Translations under genes and position numbers: made by a program
Notes under the pieces: model-generated
The model's input: the letters and a program-made list of their open reading frames with translations, nothing else
What the model was told of the DNA's origin: nothing
Database searches by the model: none
Shown here: positions 17,629 through 25,928 of the stretch, one piece after another
Position numbering within the stretch: the first letter of the stretch is position 1
Layout: each line of letters opens with the position of its first letter
NCBI GenBank assembly: GCA_025358085.1
Contig: JANYKT010000132.1
Location: 1 to 62,653, forward strand
Reading direction: 5' to 3'
DNA length: 62,653 bases
Source: Deltaproteobacteria bacterium
Lineage (GTDB): Bacteria; Myxococcota; Myxococcia; Myxococcales; 40CM-4-68-19

Positions 17629-18339
17629 ATGCACCACTCATACTGGGCTCCGCTTTTCACTGCCGCACTCCTGGTGTCCACCGCCGCGTCTGCCTACGAA
17701 GAGACGGGGGTCGCCCACGGAGGCACCATCCGCGGCCGGGTGACCTTCCTGGGACGCCCGCCGAATCCGCGTGCGACCTTGGTCACGAAGGACGTCACAG
17801 CTTGCGGTAAGACACATATCGACGACGCCTTCCAGGTGTCGAAGGAAGGCGGCGTGCAGGATGTAGTGGTCTACCTGCTGGACGTTCGCTCAGGGAAAAA
17901 ATGGACCGATACTGTCCAGCCCACGCTCGATCAGAAGGGCTGCCATTATCTCCCTCATGTGCAGGTGGTGCGGGACCACGCAACGCTGCAGGTCAAGAGC
18001 AGTGACCCGGTGCTGCACAACGTGCATGCATTCCTCAACGGCAGCACGGTGATCAACATGCCGGTGCCCCCGGCGACGAGCCTGGTACTGCGTCAGAAGC
18101 TCGACAAGCCCGGCGGCATGCAGCTCAAGTGCGACGTGCACGCGTTTATGCGCGGTGGCATTTTCGTCGCAGCGAGCCCTTATTACGCGCTCACCCGCGC
18201 GGACGGCACCTATGAGATCCTCGAGGTCCCACCGGGCAGCTACACCATCGTCACCTGGCACGAGGTCGGGGGGCCGATCAACGAACCCATCGAGGTGCCC
18301 GCGGGCGGCACCGTCACCTGGAATGCGCGGGTGCGTTGA
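17629..18339 (+). CDS. Secreted cupredoxin-like protein with C-terminal carboxypeptidase-regulatory-like fold
   Basis: A 236-aa exported protein (signal ALLVSTAASAY). The mature chain has a conserved pattern of possible type-1 copper ligands: HNVH (His130, His133) and, 35 residues on, KCDVHAFM (Cys168, His171, Met174), i.e. His...Cys-x2-His-x2-Met. Two further Cys (59, 105) could form a disulfide. The last 50 residues (DGTYEILEVPPGSYTIVTWHE) are a CarboxypepD_reg-like beta sandwich. ATG 17629 is set by GAGGGAGG. A close paralogue is encoded at 30178-30879. Its stop directly abuts the chemoreceptor start, so both are co-translated. Likely a periplasmic or surface electron carrier or copper-binding protein; copper binding is inferred. 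Confidence 0.75.
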   Translation: MHHSYWAPLFTAALLVSTAASAYEETGVAHGGTIRGRVTFLGRPPNPRATLVTKDVTACGKTHIDDAFQVSKEGGVQDVVVYLLDVRSGKKWTDTVQPTLDQKGCHYLPHVQVVRDHATLQVKSSDPVLHNVHAFLNGSTVINMPVPPATSLVLRQKLDKPGGMQLKCDVHAFMRGGIFVAASPYYALTRADGTYEILEVPPGSYTIVTWHEVGGPINEPIEVPAGGTVTWNARVR

Positions 18340-20346
18340 ATGAGGTGGCTCCTGCCTCGCACGCTCGCGGCCAAGATCGTTCTCCACTCGGTGGGCATCG
18401 CCGCGGCGCTCGCGCTCAGCCTGACCTTGATTGGCTATCGCAAGTCCGTGCAAGGACTGGGCGAGCGAAGCGCCAAGGTTCTCGAATCCGAGGCGACGCT
18501 GAACGCGAGCCTGGTCGACACGTGGGCTCGCGACCGGCTGGCCGGGTTGCGCGCGCTCGCCAACCTGCGGCCGGTGCGACGCCTTCTGGAGACCGCCGCG
18601 GCGCCGGTGGAGGTCGATCTCGACGCTGCCGACACCGCGATGGGCGACGCGATTGCGCTTGCACCCGAGATTCAGTCGGTCGCCCTGATCGACCCGACGG
18701 GCCGCGTTGTCCGCAGCACCGATCCCGCCGAAGAAAGCCAACACTTCGAGCGGCGTGCCTACTTCCGTGAGGCACTTGCAGGGCGACCGTTCATCAGCGG
18801 AATCACCGCCTCGCTCGTCCCAACCGAGCCGGTCGTCTTCTTCTCGGTACCAGCGCTCGGCTCGAACGGTACCGTCATCGGCGTGGCACGGATCCAGGTA
18901 AGCCTCGCCCCGGTCCGTAGCTTCGTCGCCGCCGCTCGCGACCGTGGAGGGTCAGGCGCGAACGGCCTGCTGCTCGACGAGTCGGGATTGGTGATGGCCA
19001 ACACGATCGATCCGGGCTGGCAGCAGCGCCCCATCGCCGCGCTCTCCGCTGCAGGAGAGCGCGCACTTCTCGACGACAAGCGGTGGGGAACCGCGCCGGC
19101 GCCTCTTCCCTTGCAAAACCAGGAGCTCGCAGCGGCGCGCGGAATCACGGTGGCCACTGCGGTGCGATTTTCCCTTGGCGGCGCCGAGCAGCTGGGCGCC
19201 GCGGAGCCGCTCGCGACCGCACGCTGGCTCTATGTCGCTTCGCTGCCGCGTGTCGAGGTCGAGCGCACCGCTACCGACCTGCTGCGCAACGACATCCTTG
19301 CCGCGCTGGTCGGGCTCCTCGCGGCCATCGGACTCTCACTGCTCTTCGCGCGGCAGCTGGTAGCCTCGGTGATGCGCCTCACCGCCGTCAGCGCGCTCAT
19401 CGTCAGCGAGGGTGATCTGACCCAAAAGCTGGAGTCCACCTCCGACGACGAGGTTGGCCAGCTGACCCGGAGCTTCGCGCGCATGGTCGAGGCACTGCGC
19501 GAGGCGCTTACGGCGCTCAAGGCCTCGGCGAAAGAGTTGGAGGAAGCAGGGAATGACCTGCACACCACCATGGACCAGCAATCGCAATTGATCGGGCAGC
19601 AGGCCGCGGCGCTACAGGAGACGCAGGTCACCGCGCAGGAGATCAAGCAGACCTCGAAGCTCGCGGCCGAGAAGGCACAGGCCGTCCTGCAGGTAGCGGA
19701 GCGGGCCGAGGAAGTCGGTCGTGCGGGAGAGACCGCGGTCGAGCGCAGCCTGGGAGGTATCTCCGAAATCGGGCGACGCGCTCTCGAGGTGGGGGACCAG
19801 ATCGAGCGACTCTCTGAAAGCGCGCGGCAGATCGGCGGCATTACCCTGACGGTCAAGGACCTCGCCGACCAGAGCAACATGCTGGCGCTCAATGCCGCCA
19901 TCGAGGCAGTGCGCTCGGGCGAGCACGGCAAGAGCTTCGCCGTCGTCGCCCGGGAAATCAGAAGCCTCGCGGACCAATCGATCAAAGCCACGGGCCAGGT
20001 GGGCGAGATTCTTTCGCAGCTGCAACAGTCGATTCGTGCCGCCGTCTCCATCAGCCACCAGAGCAATGAGGGCATGGAGGCCGGCCTCGTCCAGGTGCGC
20101 GCATCGGGCACTAATTTGCGCGAGATCGTCGGAATCACGCGCGAGAACGTCGCAGCCGCACGGCAGATCGCGGCCGCGGTGAGTCAGCAGAATCTGGGCA
20201 TCGGCCACATCTTTACCGCGGTCACCGACCAGCTTCGGATGATGGAGACGGTGCGCGGCGGCCTCGAGACCACCCATCGGGCTTCAGACCAGCTGAGAGC
20301 CGTGGCCGAACGCCTCGCGGGAACGCTGTCGCGCTATCGCCTCTAG
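18340..20346 (+). CDS. Methyl-accepting chemotaxis protein
   Basis: A 668-aa chemoreceptor. Membrane segment at about 10-30, a periplasmic sensor of roughly 270 residues of dCACHE type (IDPTGRVVRSTDP, RRAYFREALAGRPFIS), second membrane segment (ILAALVGLLAAIGLSLLFA), HAMP (LTAVSALIVSEGDLTQKLE) and a long helical signalling domain with the hairpin tip DLADQSNMLALNAAIEAV and GKSFAVVAREIRSLADQS. It begins right after the cupredoxin-like gene's TGA, with no gap. No heme-binding CxxCH is present in its sensor. It probably reports a ligand or redox condition tied to the neighbouring respiratory genes. Confidence 0.95.
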   Translation: MRWLLPRTLAAKIVLHSVGIAAALALSLTLIGYRKSVQGLGERSAKVLESEATLNASLVDTWARDRLAGLRALANLRPVRRLLETAAAPVEVDLDAADTAMGDAIALAPEIQSVALIDPTGRVVRSTDPAEESQHFERRAYFREALAGRPFISGITASLVPTEPVVFFSVPALGSNGTVIGVARIQVSLAPVRSFVAAARDRGGSGANGLLLDESGLVMANTIDPGWQQRPIAALSAAGERALLDDKRWGTAPAPLPLQNQELAAARGITVATAVRFSLGGAEQLGAAEPLATARWLYVASLPRVEVERTATDLLRNDILAALVGLLAAIGLSLLFARQLVASVMRLTAVSALIVSEGDLTQKLESTSDDEVGQLTRSFARMVEALREALTALKASAKELEEAGNDLHTTMDQQSQLIGQQAAALQETQVTAQEIKQTSKLAAEKAQAVLQVAERAEEVGRAGETAVERSLGGISEIGRRALEVGDQIERLSESARQIGGITLTVKDLADQSNMLALNAAIEAVRSGEHGKSFAVVAREIRSLADQSIKATGQVGEILSQLQQSIRAAVSISHQSNEGMEAGLVQVRASGTNLREIVGITRENVAAARQIAAAVSQQNLGIGHIFTAVTDQLRMMETVRGGLETTHRASDQLRAVAERLAGTLSRYRL

Positions 20347-20371
20347 AATCCGCAGTTGGCATTCCGTTGCG

Positions 20372-20926
20372 CTAGAGCGACAGCTCGTAGCCGAAGTAGA
20401 CGAATGGAAGGGGCAGGACTCGCGCGCCCGTGAGTTCGCGATCACCTACGCGCGGGACACCCGAGCGCGCGACGTCGAAAGCGAGCCCAAGCCAAGGGGT
20501 TACGTAAAAGCCGTTTTCGAATGGAAACCACTGGTACCCGGCCTCGGGCGCGATGAAAAGGTGAAGCTGGTTGTCTTCAGCGCCGGGGAAGGCGCTGTTC
20601 CGGTAGCGGAAGTCGCTGACGAAGGTTCGCCCGCCGATAAAGAAGCCGCGCCGCTCGTCGTTGAAATACCGGCTTACGTAAGCAAGCGCGGACCACTTCG
20701 CGCGCACGCTCCAGCCGCTTTCGCCGGCGAGCTTGTCCACCGCGAAGCCCGGAAAATCGAGCGCGAAGGTGCCGAGTCCGAAGCGCCATCGGTCGAGTCC
20801 GGGAGGCTTCACGCCCAGGTAGAGGGCGTACCCATGGCTGACGAAGTCCACCGGATCGCTCTCGGCCGAAAGCTTCCACGAGGGAGAAGTAGAACCGGCA
20901 GCGGCCGCAAGGAGGAGGGCGAGCAT
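20372..20926 (-). CDS. Small outer-membrane beta-barrel protein
   Basis: 184 aa with a short signal (MLALLLAAAAGS) and an eight-strand-like pattern of aromatic amphipathic strands (FGLGTFALDFPGF, RRGFFIGGRTFVSDF, LHLFIAPEAGYQWFPF, FYVTPWLGLAFDVA, FVYFGYELSL). Size and pattern resemble small OmpW/PagL-like barrels, without a motif that decides. It converges on the chemoreceptor gene and follows the AraC regulator on the same strand with a gap of about 60 bases, so it may be its co-transcribed neighbour. Confidence 0.65.
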   Translation of the reverse strand: MLALLLAAAAGSTSPSWKLSAESDPVDFVSHGYALYLGVKPPGLDRWRFGLGTFALDFPGFAVDKLAGESGWSVRAKWSALAYVSRYFNDERRGFFIGGRTFVSDFRYRNSAFPGAEDNQLHLFIAPEAGYQWFPFENGFYVTPWLGLAFDVARSGVPRVGDRELTGARVLPLPFVYFGYELSL

Positions 20927-20985
20927 GCACGAATGATTGGTGCTGGTCCCTCAAGCGGCAACCTATGGATAAGCCGTTCGAACGC

Positions 20986-21804
20986 TCAGCCGAGACGCGC
21001 GAAGGCTGCGGGCGTGAATCCCACCACGCGCTTGAACCAGCGGGTGAAGTGAGGCTGGTCCGCGAAGCCACAATCCAGTGCCACGTCCGCGATCGGAAGA
21101 CCGCGGTCGAGCATTTCGCGGGCGCGGGAGATTCGCAGGTGCAGCTGATAATGGTGCGGCGGCGTACCAACCTGCTCGCGAAACAGGCGCAGCAGGTGAA
21201 AGCCGCTCAGCCCCACCGCATCGGTGAGCTCCGCGAGCGAGACGGGCTCGGCCCAGCGGTCGCGCAAAATCTGGCGCACCCGCACCACTTCGGGCCGCAG
21301 CTTGCGCGCCCGCAGGCGCATCCCTTCGGTCGTCTGCAGGGCCGCAGTCGTCTGGCCGACCAGCGCGGCGAGCGCCGCGGTCTGGAGCGCGGGAGGCTCG
21401 TCGGCGGACATCGAGGCGAGGAGCACTCCGAGTGCTCCGGCCAGCGCGGGAAGGCGAAAGATGCCGGCGTCGAACTGGTCGGCGACGGGGCCCGCGAGCA
21501 GGTTGAACGTTTTTGGGCGGATCAGCACGCGCACCGTGGTGCCACTGGCGCTGAGGCGCTCGAGAACGCGGGGATTGCAATCGGGGCCGTTCAGCATCAT
21601 GTCGCCCGGCTCTACGACGATTTCCTGACTGCCGACCCGGAGCCTGGTGACGCCTTCGACGATGTGCGTGACCTGCACGGCAGGCAGGAAATGGAAAGGT
21701 GGGATCTGCCCCGCGTAGGAACTGCTTGCGATCTCGACCCCTGGAAGTACCGCCGACCGCAACGTGCTGAACACCAACCCTCGTTCGGCGAATGGACTAA
21801 GCAA
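20986..21804 (-). CDS. AraC-family transcriptional regulator
   Basis: DNA-binding regulator, 272 aa from the preferred start. An N-terminal cupin-like sensor (about 1-110; VGSQEIVVEPGDMMLNGPD) is followed by two HTH motifs (VSLAELTDAVGLSGFHLLRLF and PIADVALDCGFADQPHFTRWF, quoted in part as the AraC signature) ending GFTPAAFARLG. I prefer TTG 21804 with GCAGGAG four bases upstream; the longer frame to 21909 adds residues unlike the family. It is divergent from the heme-porin gene at 21983 and is its most likely regulator. Ligand unknown. Confidence 0.92.
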   Translation of the reverse strand: MLSPFAERGLVFSTLRSAVLPGVEIASSSYAGQIPPFHFLPAVQVTHIVEGVTRLRVGSQEIVVEPGDMMLNGPDCNPRVLERLSASGTTVRVLIRPKTFNLLAGPVADQFDAGIFRLPALAGALGVLLASMSADEPPALQTAALAALVGQTTAALQTTEGMRLRARKLRPEVVRVRQILRDRWAEPVSLAELTDAVGLSGFHLLRLFREQVGTPPHHYQLHLRISRAREMLDRGLPIADVALDCGFADQPHFTRWFKRVVGFTPAAFARLG

Positions 21805-21881
21805 TGTACTCCTGCGGCCCCTCCCCGTCGGCCATGTTGTCGAGACAAAAAGAAGAACACAAGGGTCGCAACAAAACGAAA

Positions 21882-21891
21882 CGTTAGCAAT
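21882..21891 (+). promoter_or_regulatory. Candidate regulatory motif CGTTAGCAAT upstream of heme-porin gene 1
   Basis: In the relatively A-rich region between the divergent AraC gene and the heme-porin gene lies CGTTAGCAAT, about 92 bases before the start. The promoter region of the second heme-porin gene has CGTTAGCGAT at a similar distance (98 bases). Nine of ten bases agree. It could be a shared operator, perhaps for the AraC protein; two sites are too few to be sure. Confidence 0.25.
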
Positions 21892-21982
21892 TCTGTTCAA
21901 GACCGTCAAGGCAAAGGGAGCAGACGATTACAGGTAAAGAATCGTCGAAAACCTGACGCTGAGCCCCCCCGGGAGGAGCACG

Positions 21983-23356
21983 ATGAGACGGACGATAGGG
22001 CTCGCTCTTGCTGGACTTACCGCCGGGCTGGTTGCACTCTTCGCCTTCGCTCTTTTCTCGCCTGACGCGATTGCGATTCCTGCGTTCGCGCGAAAGACAG
22101 GGCTCGCGTGCTCCGCCTGTCACGAGGTCTGGCCGCGCCTCAACGACTTCGGCCAGAACTTCCGCGATCGCGGATATCGGCTGAAACGCGATCGTGACGC
22201 TCCGGTCGAGCAGGACCCGGCTTACTGGCCACTCGCCTTCCGTACCACCGCGGGATACGAGTTCGTCCGCCAGGCGATGGTCCAGACGGATAACGGGCCC
22301 GTAACAACGAATACGGGAACCTTTGGCTTCACCGGCCTCGACATCTGGGCGGCGGGCACTCTCGGCGAGCGTCTCTCGTTCGCGATCACGTACACCCCTG
22401 GCCTCAAGGGCACCGGCTTCCAGCTTGGCAGCAATCCTGATGGCAGCGATCTGGAGACGGCGTGGATTGGCCTCAACGATCTCGTCATCCCCGACTGGTT
22501 CAACTTGCGGGTGGGAAAGCACGCGCTCGACCTGCCCATCGACGAGCACCGGCAGATCACGTTGACCTCGGGATACAACGTCTATCATTTCCATCCGCAG
22601 GGCTCGCAGGTGTCGTTCGAACCCGGCAACAACCAGGCGGGCGTGGAGCTTTATGGCCACTCGCCCCTGTCGCGGGTTCGGTACTCCGTATCCCTCATCA
22701 ATGAGCGCGACGCGGCGTTCTTTTCGTCCAACATCATCAGCAATCCCGTGGTCTGGGGCCACGTCACTGCTCAGCAGTATCTCGACAACGATATCCTCGC
22801 CGCGGTCAAGGGCGGGGTCTTCGGCTCCTACGGCCTGCACCCGATCAGCTCGTCCCTCCTGACCCCTCCGACGACGGCAGGTGGGCCGCCAGCCACTCCG
22901 GGCATCGTTCCAAACAGCGGCTTCAACCTCAAGAAACATTACACCTATGGCGCTGAAGGACATCTCCAGTTCTTCAGCACGGTCAATCCGTTGACGCTGA
23001 CCGGTGTGGTCTGGGGGGACTTCCAGGACGCGGAGCTGGGCGGCCTCGCCACCGGGGGACAGGACACGCAATGGTTCGGGGCCTTCCTCGAGGGCGTGTA
23101 TACTTACAACCCGCGGCTCAGCTTCATCGGCCGCTATGAACGCATCCGCACCACGCAGGCGAACGATCCCGCCGCCTATCAGCCGATGGGCGATTTGACC
23201 TCGTTCACCGGCGCAATTCGCCACACCTTCGAGCTTTCCAGCCGCACCGAAGCAGCGCTTCAGCTGGAGCTGACCAAGGGATCGCTCAGAGGCGCCGATT
23301 CCATGACCCTGCCCTCGACTTATACCGGGCTGATTGCTTTCGACTTCACGATGTAA
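21983..23356 (+). CDS. Cyc2-like outer-membrane cytochrome-porin fusion, copy 1
   Basis: A 457-aa exported protein. After the signal (to about residue 30) comes IPAFARKTGLACSACHEVWP, with one c-type heme site CSACH (43-47), followed by LNDFGQNFRDRGYRL. The remaining ~380 residues are barrel-like: alternating strands (FGFTGLDIWAAGTLGERLSF, ITLTSGYNVYHFHPQGS, YTYGAEGHLQFF) ending in Tyr/Phe-rich strands and FDFTM. A single N-terminal heme with the xPxFARxTGxxCxxCH context fused to a porin is the layout of the Cyc2 family (outer-membrane iron oxidases). It is followed 13 bases later by a diheme cytochrome gene. The natural electron donor is not known; Fe(II) is only one option. Confidence 0.75.
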   Translation: MRRTIGLALAGLTAGLVALFAFALFSPDAIAIPAFARKTGLACSACHEVWPRLNDFGQNFRDRGYRLKRDRDAPVEQDPAYWPLAFRTTAGYEFVRQAMVQTDNGPVTTNTGTFGFTGLDIWAAGTLGERLSFAITYTPGLKGTGFQLGSNPDGSDLETAWIGLNDLVIPDWFNLRVGKHALDLPIDEHRQITLTSGYNVYHFHPQGSQVSFEPGNNQAGVELYGHSPLSRVRYSVSLINERDAAFFSSNIISNPVVWGHVTAQQYLDNDILAAVKGGVFGSYGLHPISSSLLTPPTTAGGPPATPGIVPNSGFNLKKHYTYGAEGHLQFFSTVNPLTLTGVVWGDFQDAELGGLATGGQDTQWFGAFLEGVYTYNPRLSFIGRYERIRTTQANDPAAYQPMGDLTSFTGAIRHTFELSSRTEAALQLELTKGSLRGADSMTLPSTYTGLIAFDFTM

Positions 23357-23369
23357 GAGGAGGCGGCAA

Positions 23370-24275
23370 ATGTCCGGATGGAAGCCAGTCCTGCTCGCGG
23401 TCGCGCTGCCTGCAGCGCTCGCGCTCGCGCAGCCGGCGACGCAGGCAAAGCCCGCCGCTGCACCCAGCGCTGCGGCAGCTCCGGGGTCGACGTCGGCCCC
23501 CGCGGCGGCGCCAGCGGCAGCGACCGCCCCGGCCGCGGACCAGCCCGTGGAGAAGCCACCCAATCCGCCGAAGCCGCTTGAGCAGTCGCGGGTCGATCGC
23601 GGACGCCAAGTGTACCAGCGCTTTTGCATCTCTTGCCACGGCGAGAACGGGGACGGACGCGGATACTCCGCGCAATGGCTCAATCCGCAGCCGCGCGATT
23701 TCACCCGCGCGATCTTCAAGTGTCGCTCGACCCCGAGCGGGACGCTGCCGGTCGACGACGACCTGATGCGCACGCTGCGCGAGGGCCTCTACCACACCAA
23801 TATGCCGTCCTGGGCTGTCCTCGGCGATCGCAACATGCGCGACGTCGCCGAGTACATCAAGGTCTTCTCTCCACGCTGGAAAGAGGAAGGTCCAGGCGAC
23901 CCGATCAGCTATGCGCCTGAACCGCAGGACAATGCGGAATCGCGCAAGAAGGGCCAGTCGGTGTGGAACGCGCAGGCCTGCTTCAACTGCCACGGGCAGG
24001 GCGGCAAGGGCGACGGCGCCTCGGTGTCCACGCTCTTCGACGATTGGGGCAACCATATCGTGCCCTTCGACTTCACCAGCAGCCCGCACCGCAAGTGCGG
24101 CAACAGCGACAAGGATCTCTACCGGACCTTCCTGACCGGTATCAACGGAACGCCGATGCCGGCCTTCGCCGATACGCTCACCCCCGAGGACGCCTGGCAC
24201 CTGGTCCACTTCCTCAAGACGCTGCGCGTGGAGAAGACCGAGCAAGGCATCTTCAACCTCTCCATGGGCAAGTGA
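23370..24275 (+). CDS. Periplasmic diheme cytochrome c, partner of heme-porin 1
   Basis: 301 aa: signal peptide, a flexible Pro/Ala linker (about 21-72), then two class-I-like heme domains with CISCH (86-90) and CFNCH (204-208). Likely axial Met are in HTNMPSW (145) and GTPMPAF. The linker suggests a tethered or reaching carrier in the periplasm. ATG 23370 follows GAGGAGG. It pairs with the heme-porin upstream and precedes the oxidase operon. Two extra Cys (FKCRS, HRKCG) are not heme ligands; the first is Trp in the paralogue at 37645. Role inferred: relay from the outer membrane towards the oxidase. Confidence 0.9.
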   Translation: MSGWKPVLLAVALPAALALAQPATQAKPAAAPSAAAAPGSTSAPAAAPAAATAPAADQPVEKPPNPPKPLEQSRVDRGRQVYQRFCISCHGENGDGRGYSAQWLNPQPRDFTRAIFKCRSTPSGTLPVDDDLMRTLREGLYHTNMPSWAVLGDRNMRDVAEYIKVFSPRWKEEGPGDPISYAPEPQDNAESRKKGQSVWNAQACFNCHGQGGKGDGASVSTLFDDWGNHIVPFDFTSSPHRKCGNSDKDLYRTFLTGINGTPMPAFADTLTPEDAWHLVHFLKTLRVEKTEQGIFNLSMGK

Positions 24276-24292
24276 TCTTGCAGCGCCTGCTT

Positions 24293-24934
24293 TCAGCCAT
24301 CGCGATTGATCAGCAACCCGGCGTCGCGCAGCACCAGGTCGAGGGTGCCTTCGAGCGCGGGGTCGTAGATCCCTCGCAGCCGCAGATGCGCGTCCAGCAG
24401 GAAGAGAGCCTGCGGCGCCGTGCAGCCGCCGTCGATGCGTTTCATCGACAGGGCCACCCCGGGCTCGTCGCCGAGGAACGACCAGAGGCGCGGGTTGGCG
24501 GCGTGCGCCCGCGCCCAGGCGAGCCGCGTCTCCAGCGAGCTCGGGTTGAGCATGAAGGTGACCAGGTGCAAGGCGTCGCCGAGGTTGCGGCCGCGGTGCT
24601 GCAGCTGGCGCATCCGGTCGCTCGAGAGCGCAGCTGCGGCACAGCGGACGTCGAGGAAGTCCGCGATCCAGACGCGGCCGCGCAGTTGCGCGTCGCCGAG
24701 GGGGCGGCCCTGCTGATCGACCGACGCAAAGGACGCCACGGTTCCGAGGAAGGGCAGGGCAGGAGGCAGCGTCTCTCGTACCGCGCGGGCGATTGGCCAG
24801 GAGAAGATGAGGCCGACCAGGACCATCCAGAACAGCGGTCTGCCCACCAGCGCGGCGATGCGTCGCTGCAGGCGGACTTCGGGGGATTCGGGCATCGGCA
24901 CGGTTCTCGGGAGGCGACGGTCCGCGCCGCTCAT
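24293..24934 (-). CDS. SCO1/SenC-like protein with degenerate copper site
   Basis: A 213-aa membrane-anchored thioredoxin-fold protein (TM near 25-45: LFWMVLVGLIFSWPIARAV). The SCO-type core is recognisable: GRVWIADFLDVRCAAAAL where SCO proteins have ...FTRCPTICP, then TFMLNPSSLETRLAWARAH for SVDPxxDTP.... The second Cys of CxxxC is absent, and the His that completes the copper site is not at its usual place (DGGCTAPQALFLLD). Normal SCO loads copper into CuA of oxidase subunit II. This one, although beside a cox operon, may not bind copper in the usual way. The start is uncertain: 24934 or 24895. It is divergent from the cox operon. Confidence 0.7.
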   Translation of the reverse strand: MSGADRRLPRTVPMPESPEVRLQRRIAALVGRPLFWMVLVGLIFSWPIARAVRETLPPALPFLGTVASFASVDQQGRPLGDAQLRGRVWIADFLDVRCAAAALSSDRMRQLQHRGRNLGDALHLVTFMLNPSSLETRLAWARAHAANPRLWSFLGDEPGVALSMKRIDGGCTAPQALFLLDAHLRLRGIYDPALEGTLDLVLRDAGLLINRDG

Positions 24935-24990
24935 AGCACGGTGCCTGTCGGCATGAATGAGGCAGCTCAATTGCGCAAGGAGCGTCATCG

Positions 24991-25629
24991 GTGAGCACCG
25001 CAACGAGCACCGCTGTTCTGGACCAGCCTCCCGCCGCAGCCTGGCCGCCCGATCGGCAACTCGGCACCGCGTCTCCAGCAAAGATCGCGATGTGGATCTT
25101 CCTCGTCTCCGACGGATTTTCCTTCTTCGCCCTTTTACTCGGTTACGGCATCCTGCGCAGCGGCAGCAGCACCTGGCGGCATCCCGGGGAGCCGTCGCTG
25201 AGCATCCCGTTCACCGCGCTGCTGACTTTCATTCTCATCTCTTCCAGTCTCACCGTCGTGCTCGCCTACGACGCCTCCCTGCGCGGCAGGCAGCGCCAGA
25301 CCTCGGCATGGCTCGCTGCCACCGCGCTGCTCGGATCGCTGTTCCTCCTCGGGCAGTACGCGGAGTATTTCGGCATCCTGCACCCGGGACTGATCAAGGA
25401 AGGGCTCGTGCTCGGCAAGTCCTCGTACGCGAGCACCTTCTACGTCATCACCGGCTTCCACGGCGCGCACGTTCTCGCCGGCGTCATCTACATCCTCTTC
25501 GTGCTCGTCTACAGCCTTCGCGGCAAGGCCTCGACGGGCCTGGTCGAGGTGCTCGGGCTCTTCTGGCACTTCATCGATCTCGTCTGGCTGCTCGTCTTCA
25601 CGCTCGTCTACCTGCTCCAGGCGACCTGA
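24991..25629 (+). CDS. coxC: Cytochrome c oxidase subunit III, first copy
   Basis: A 212-aa integral membrane protein with the subunit III fold: MWIFLVSDGFSFFALLLGY in the first helix, STFYVITGFHGAHVLAGV and LFWHFIDLVWLLVFTLVYLL at the end, the family signatures. GTG 24991 follows AAGGAG. It stabilises the oxidase core and proton uptake. It heads the cox operon, an unusual place, and a second subunit III gene comes later (28637). It is three bases from the next gene. Confidence 0.9.
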   Translation: MSTATSTAVLDQPPAAAWPPDRQLGTASPAKIAMWIFLVSDGFSFFALLLGYGILRSGSSTWRHPGEPSLSIPFTALLTFILISSSLTVVLAYDASLRGRQRQTSAWLAATALLGSLFLLGQYAEYFGILHPGLIKEGLVLGKSSYASTFYVITGFHGAHVLAGVIYILFVLVYSLRGKASTGLVEVLGLFWHFIDLVWLLVFTLVYLLQAT

Positions 25630-25631
25630 CC

Positions 25632-25928
25632 ATGACCCCCGACGCGCACGCCCCGGCGGGCACCCGCCGCTATCTCGGCATCTTCGCGGTCCAGGTGCTC
25701 CTGACCGGCGCCGCCATCGGGATCGCCATGATCCCCGGCCACCCGCACGCCATCTTCATCGCGCTCATCGCGATCATGATCACCAACGCGGCCTGGGTGG
25801 CGCTCAACTTCATGCATTTGCGCTGGGAGACTCGCGGCCTGCGCCGGATGGTCGGCATCCCGCTCGTGTTCCTCGCCGTCTACGCGATCGCACTCACGCT
25901 GGAGGCTGCATGGCGGCACCTGCAATGA
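25632..25928 (+). CDS. Cytochrome c oxidase subunit IV-like protein
   Basis: A 98-aa membrane protein with three hydrophobic helices: FAVQVLLTGAAIGIAMI, AIFIALIAIMITNAAWVALNFMHLRWE and VGIPLVFLAVYAIALTLEA. Size, the FMHLRWE end of helix two and position between oxidase subunits match bacterial oxidase subunit IV (CtaF/COX4-pro type), a small assembly or stabilising subunit. It overlaps the next small gene by ATGA. Confidence 0.8.
   Translation: MTPDAHAPAGTRRYLGIFAVQVLLTGAAIGIAMIPGHPHAIFIALIAIMITNAAWVALNFMHLRWETRGLRRMVGIPLVFLAVYAIALTLEAAWRHLQ

Noticed and set aside
23346-25067. Minus-strand frame of 573 codons over the cytochrome and SCO-like genes
   Set aside because: It is a shadow of the plus-strand cytochrome, with no coherent domain text.
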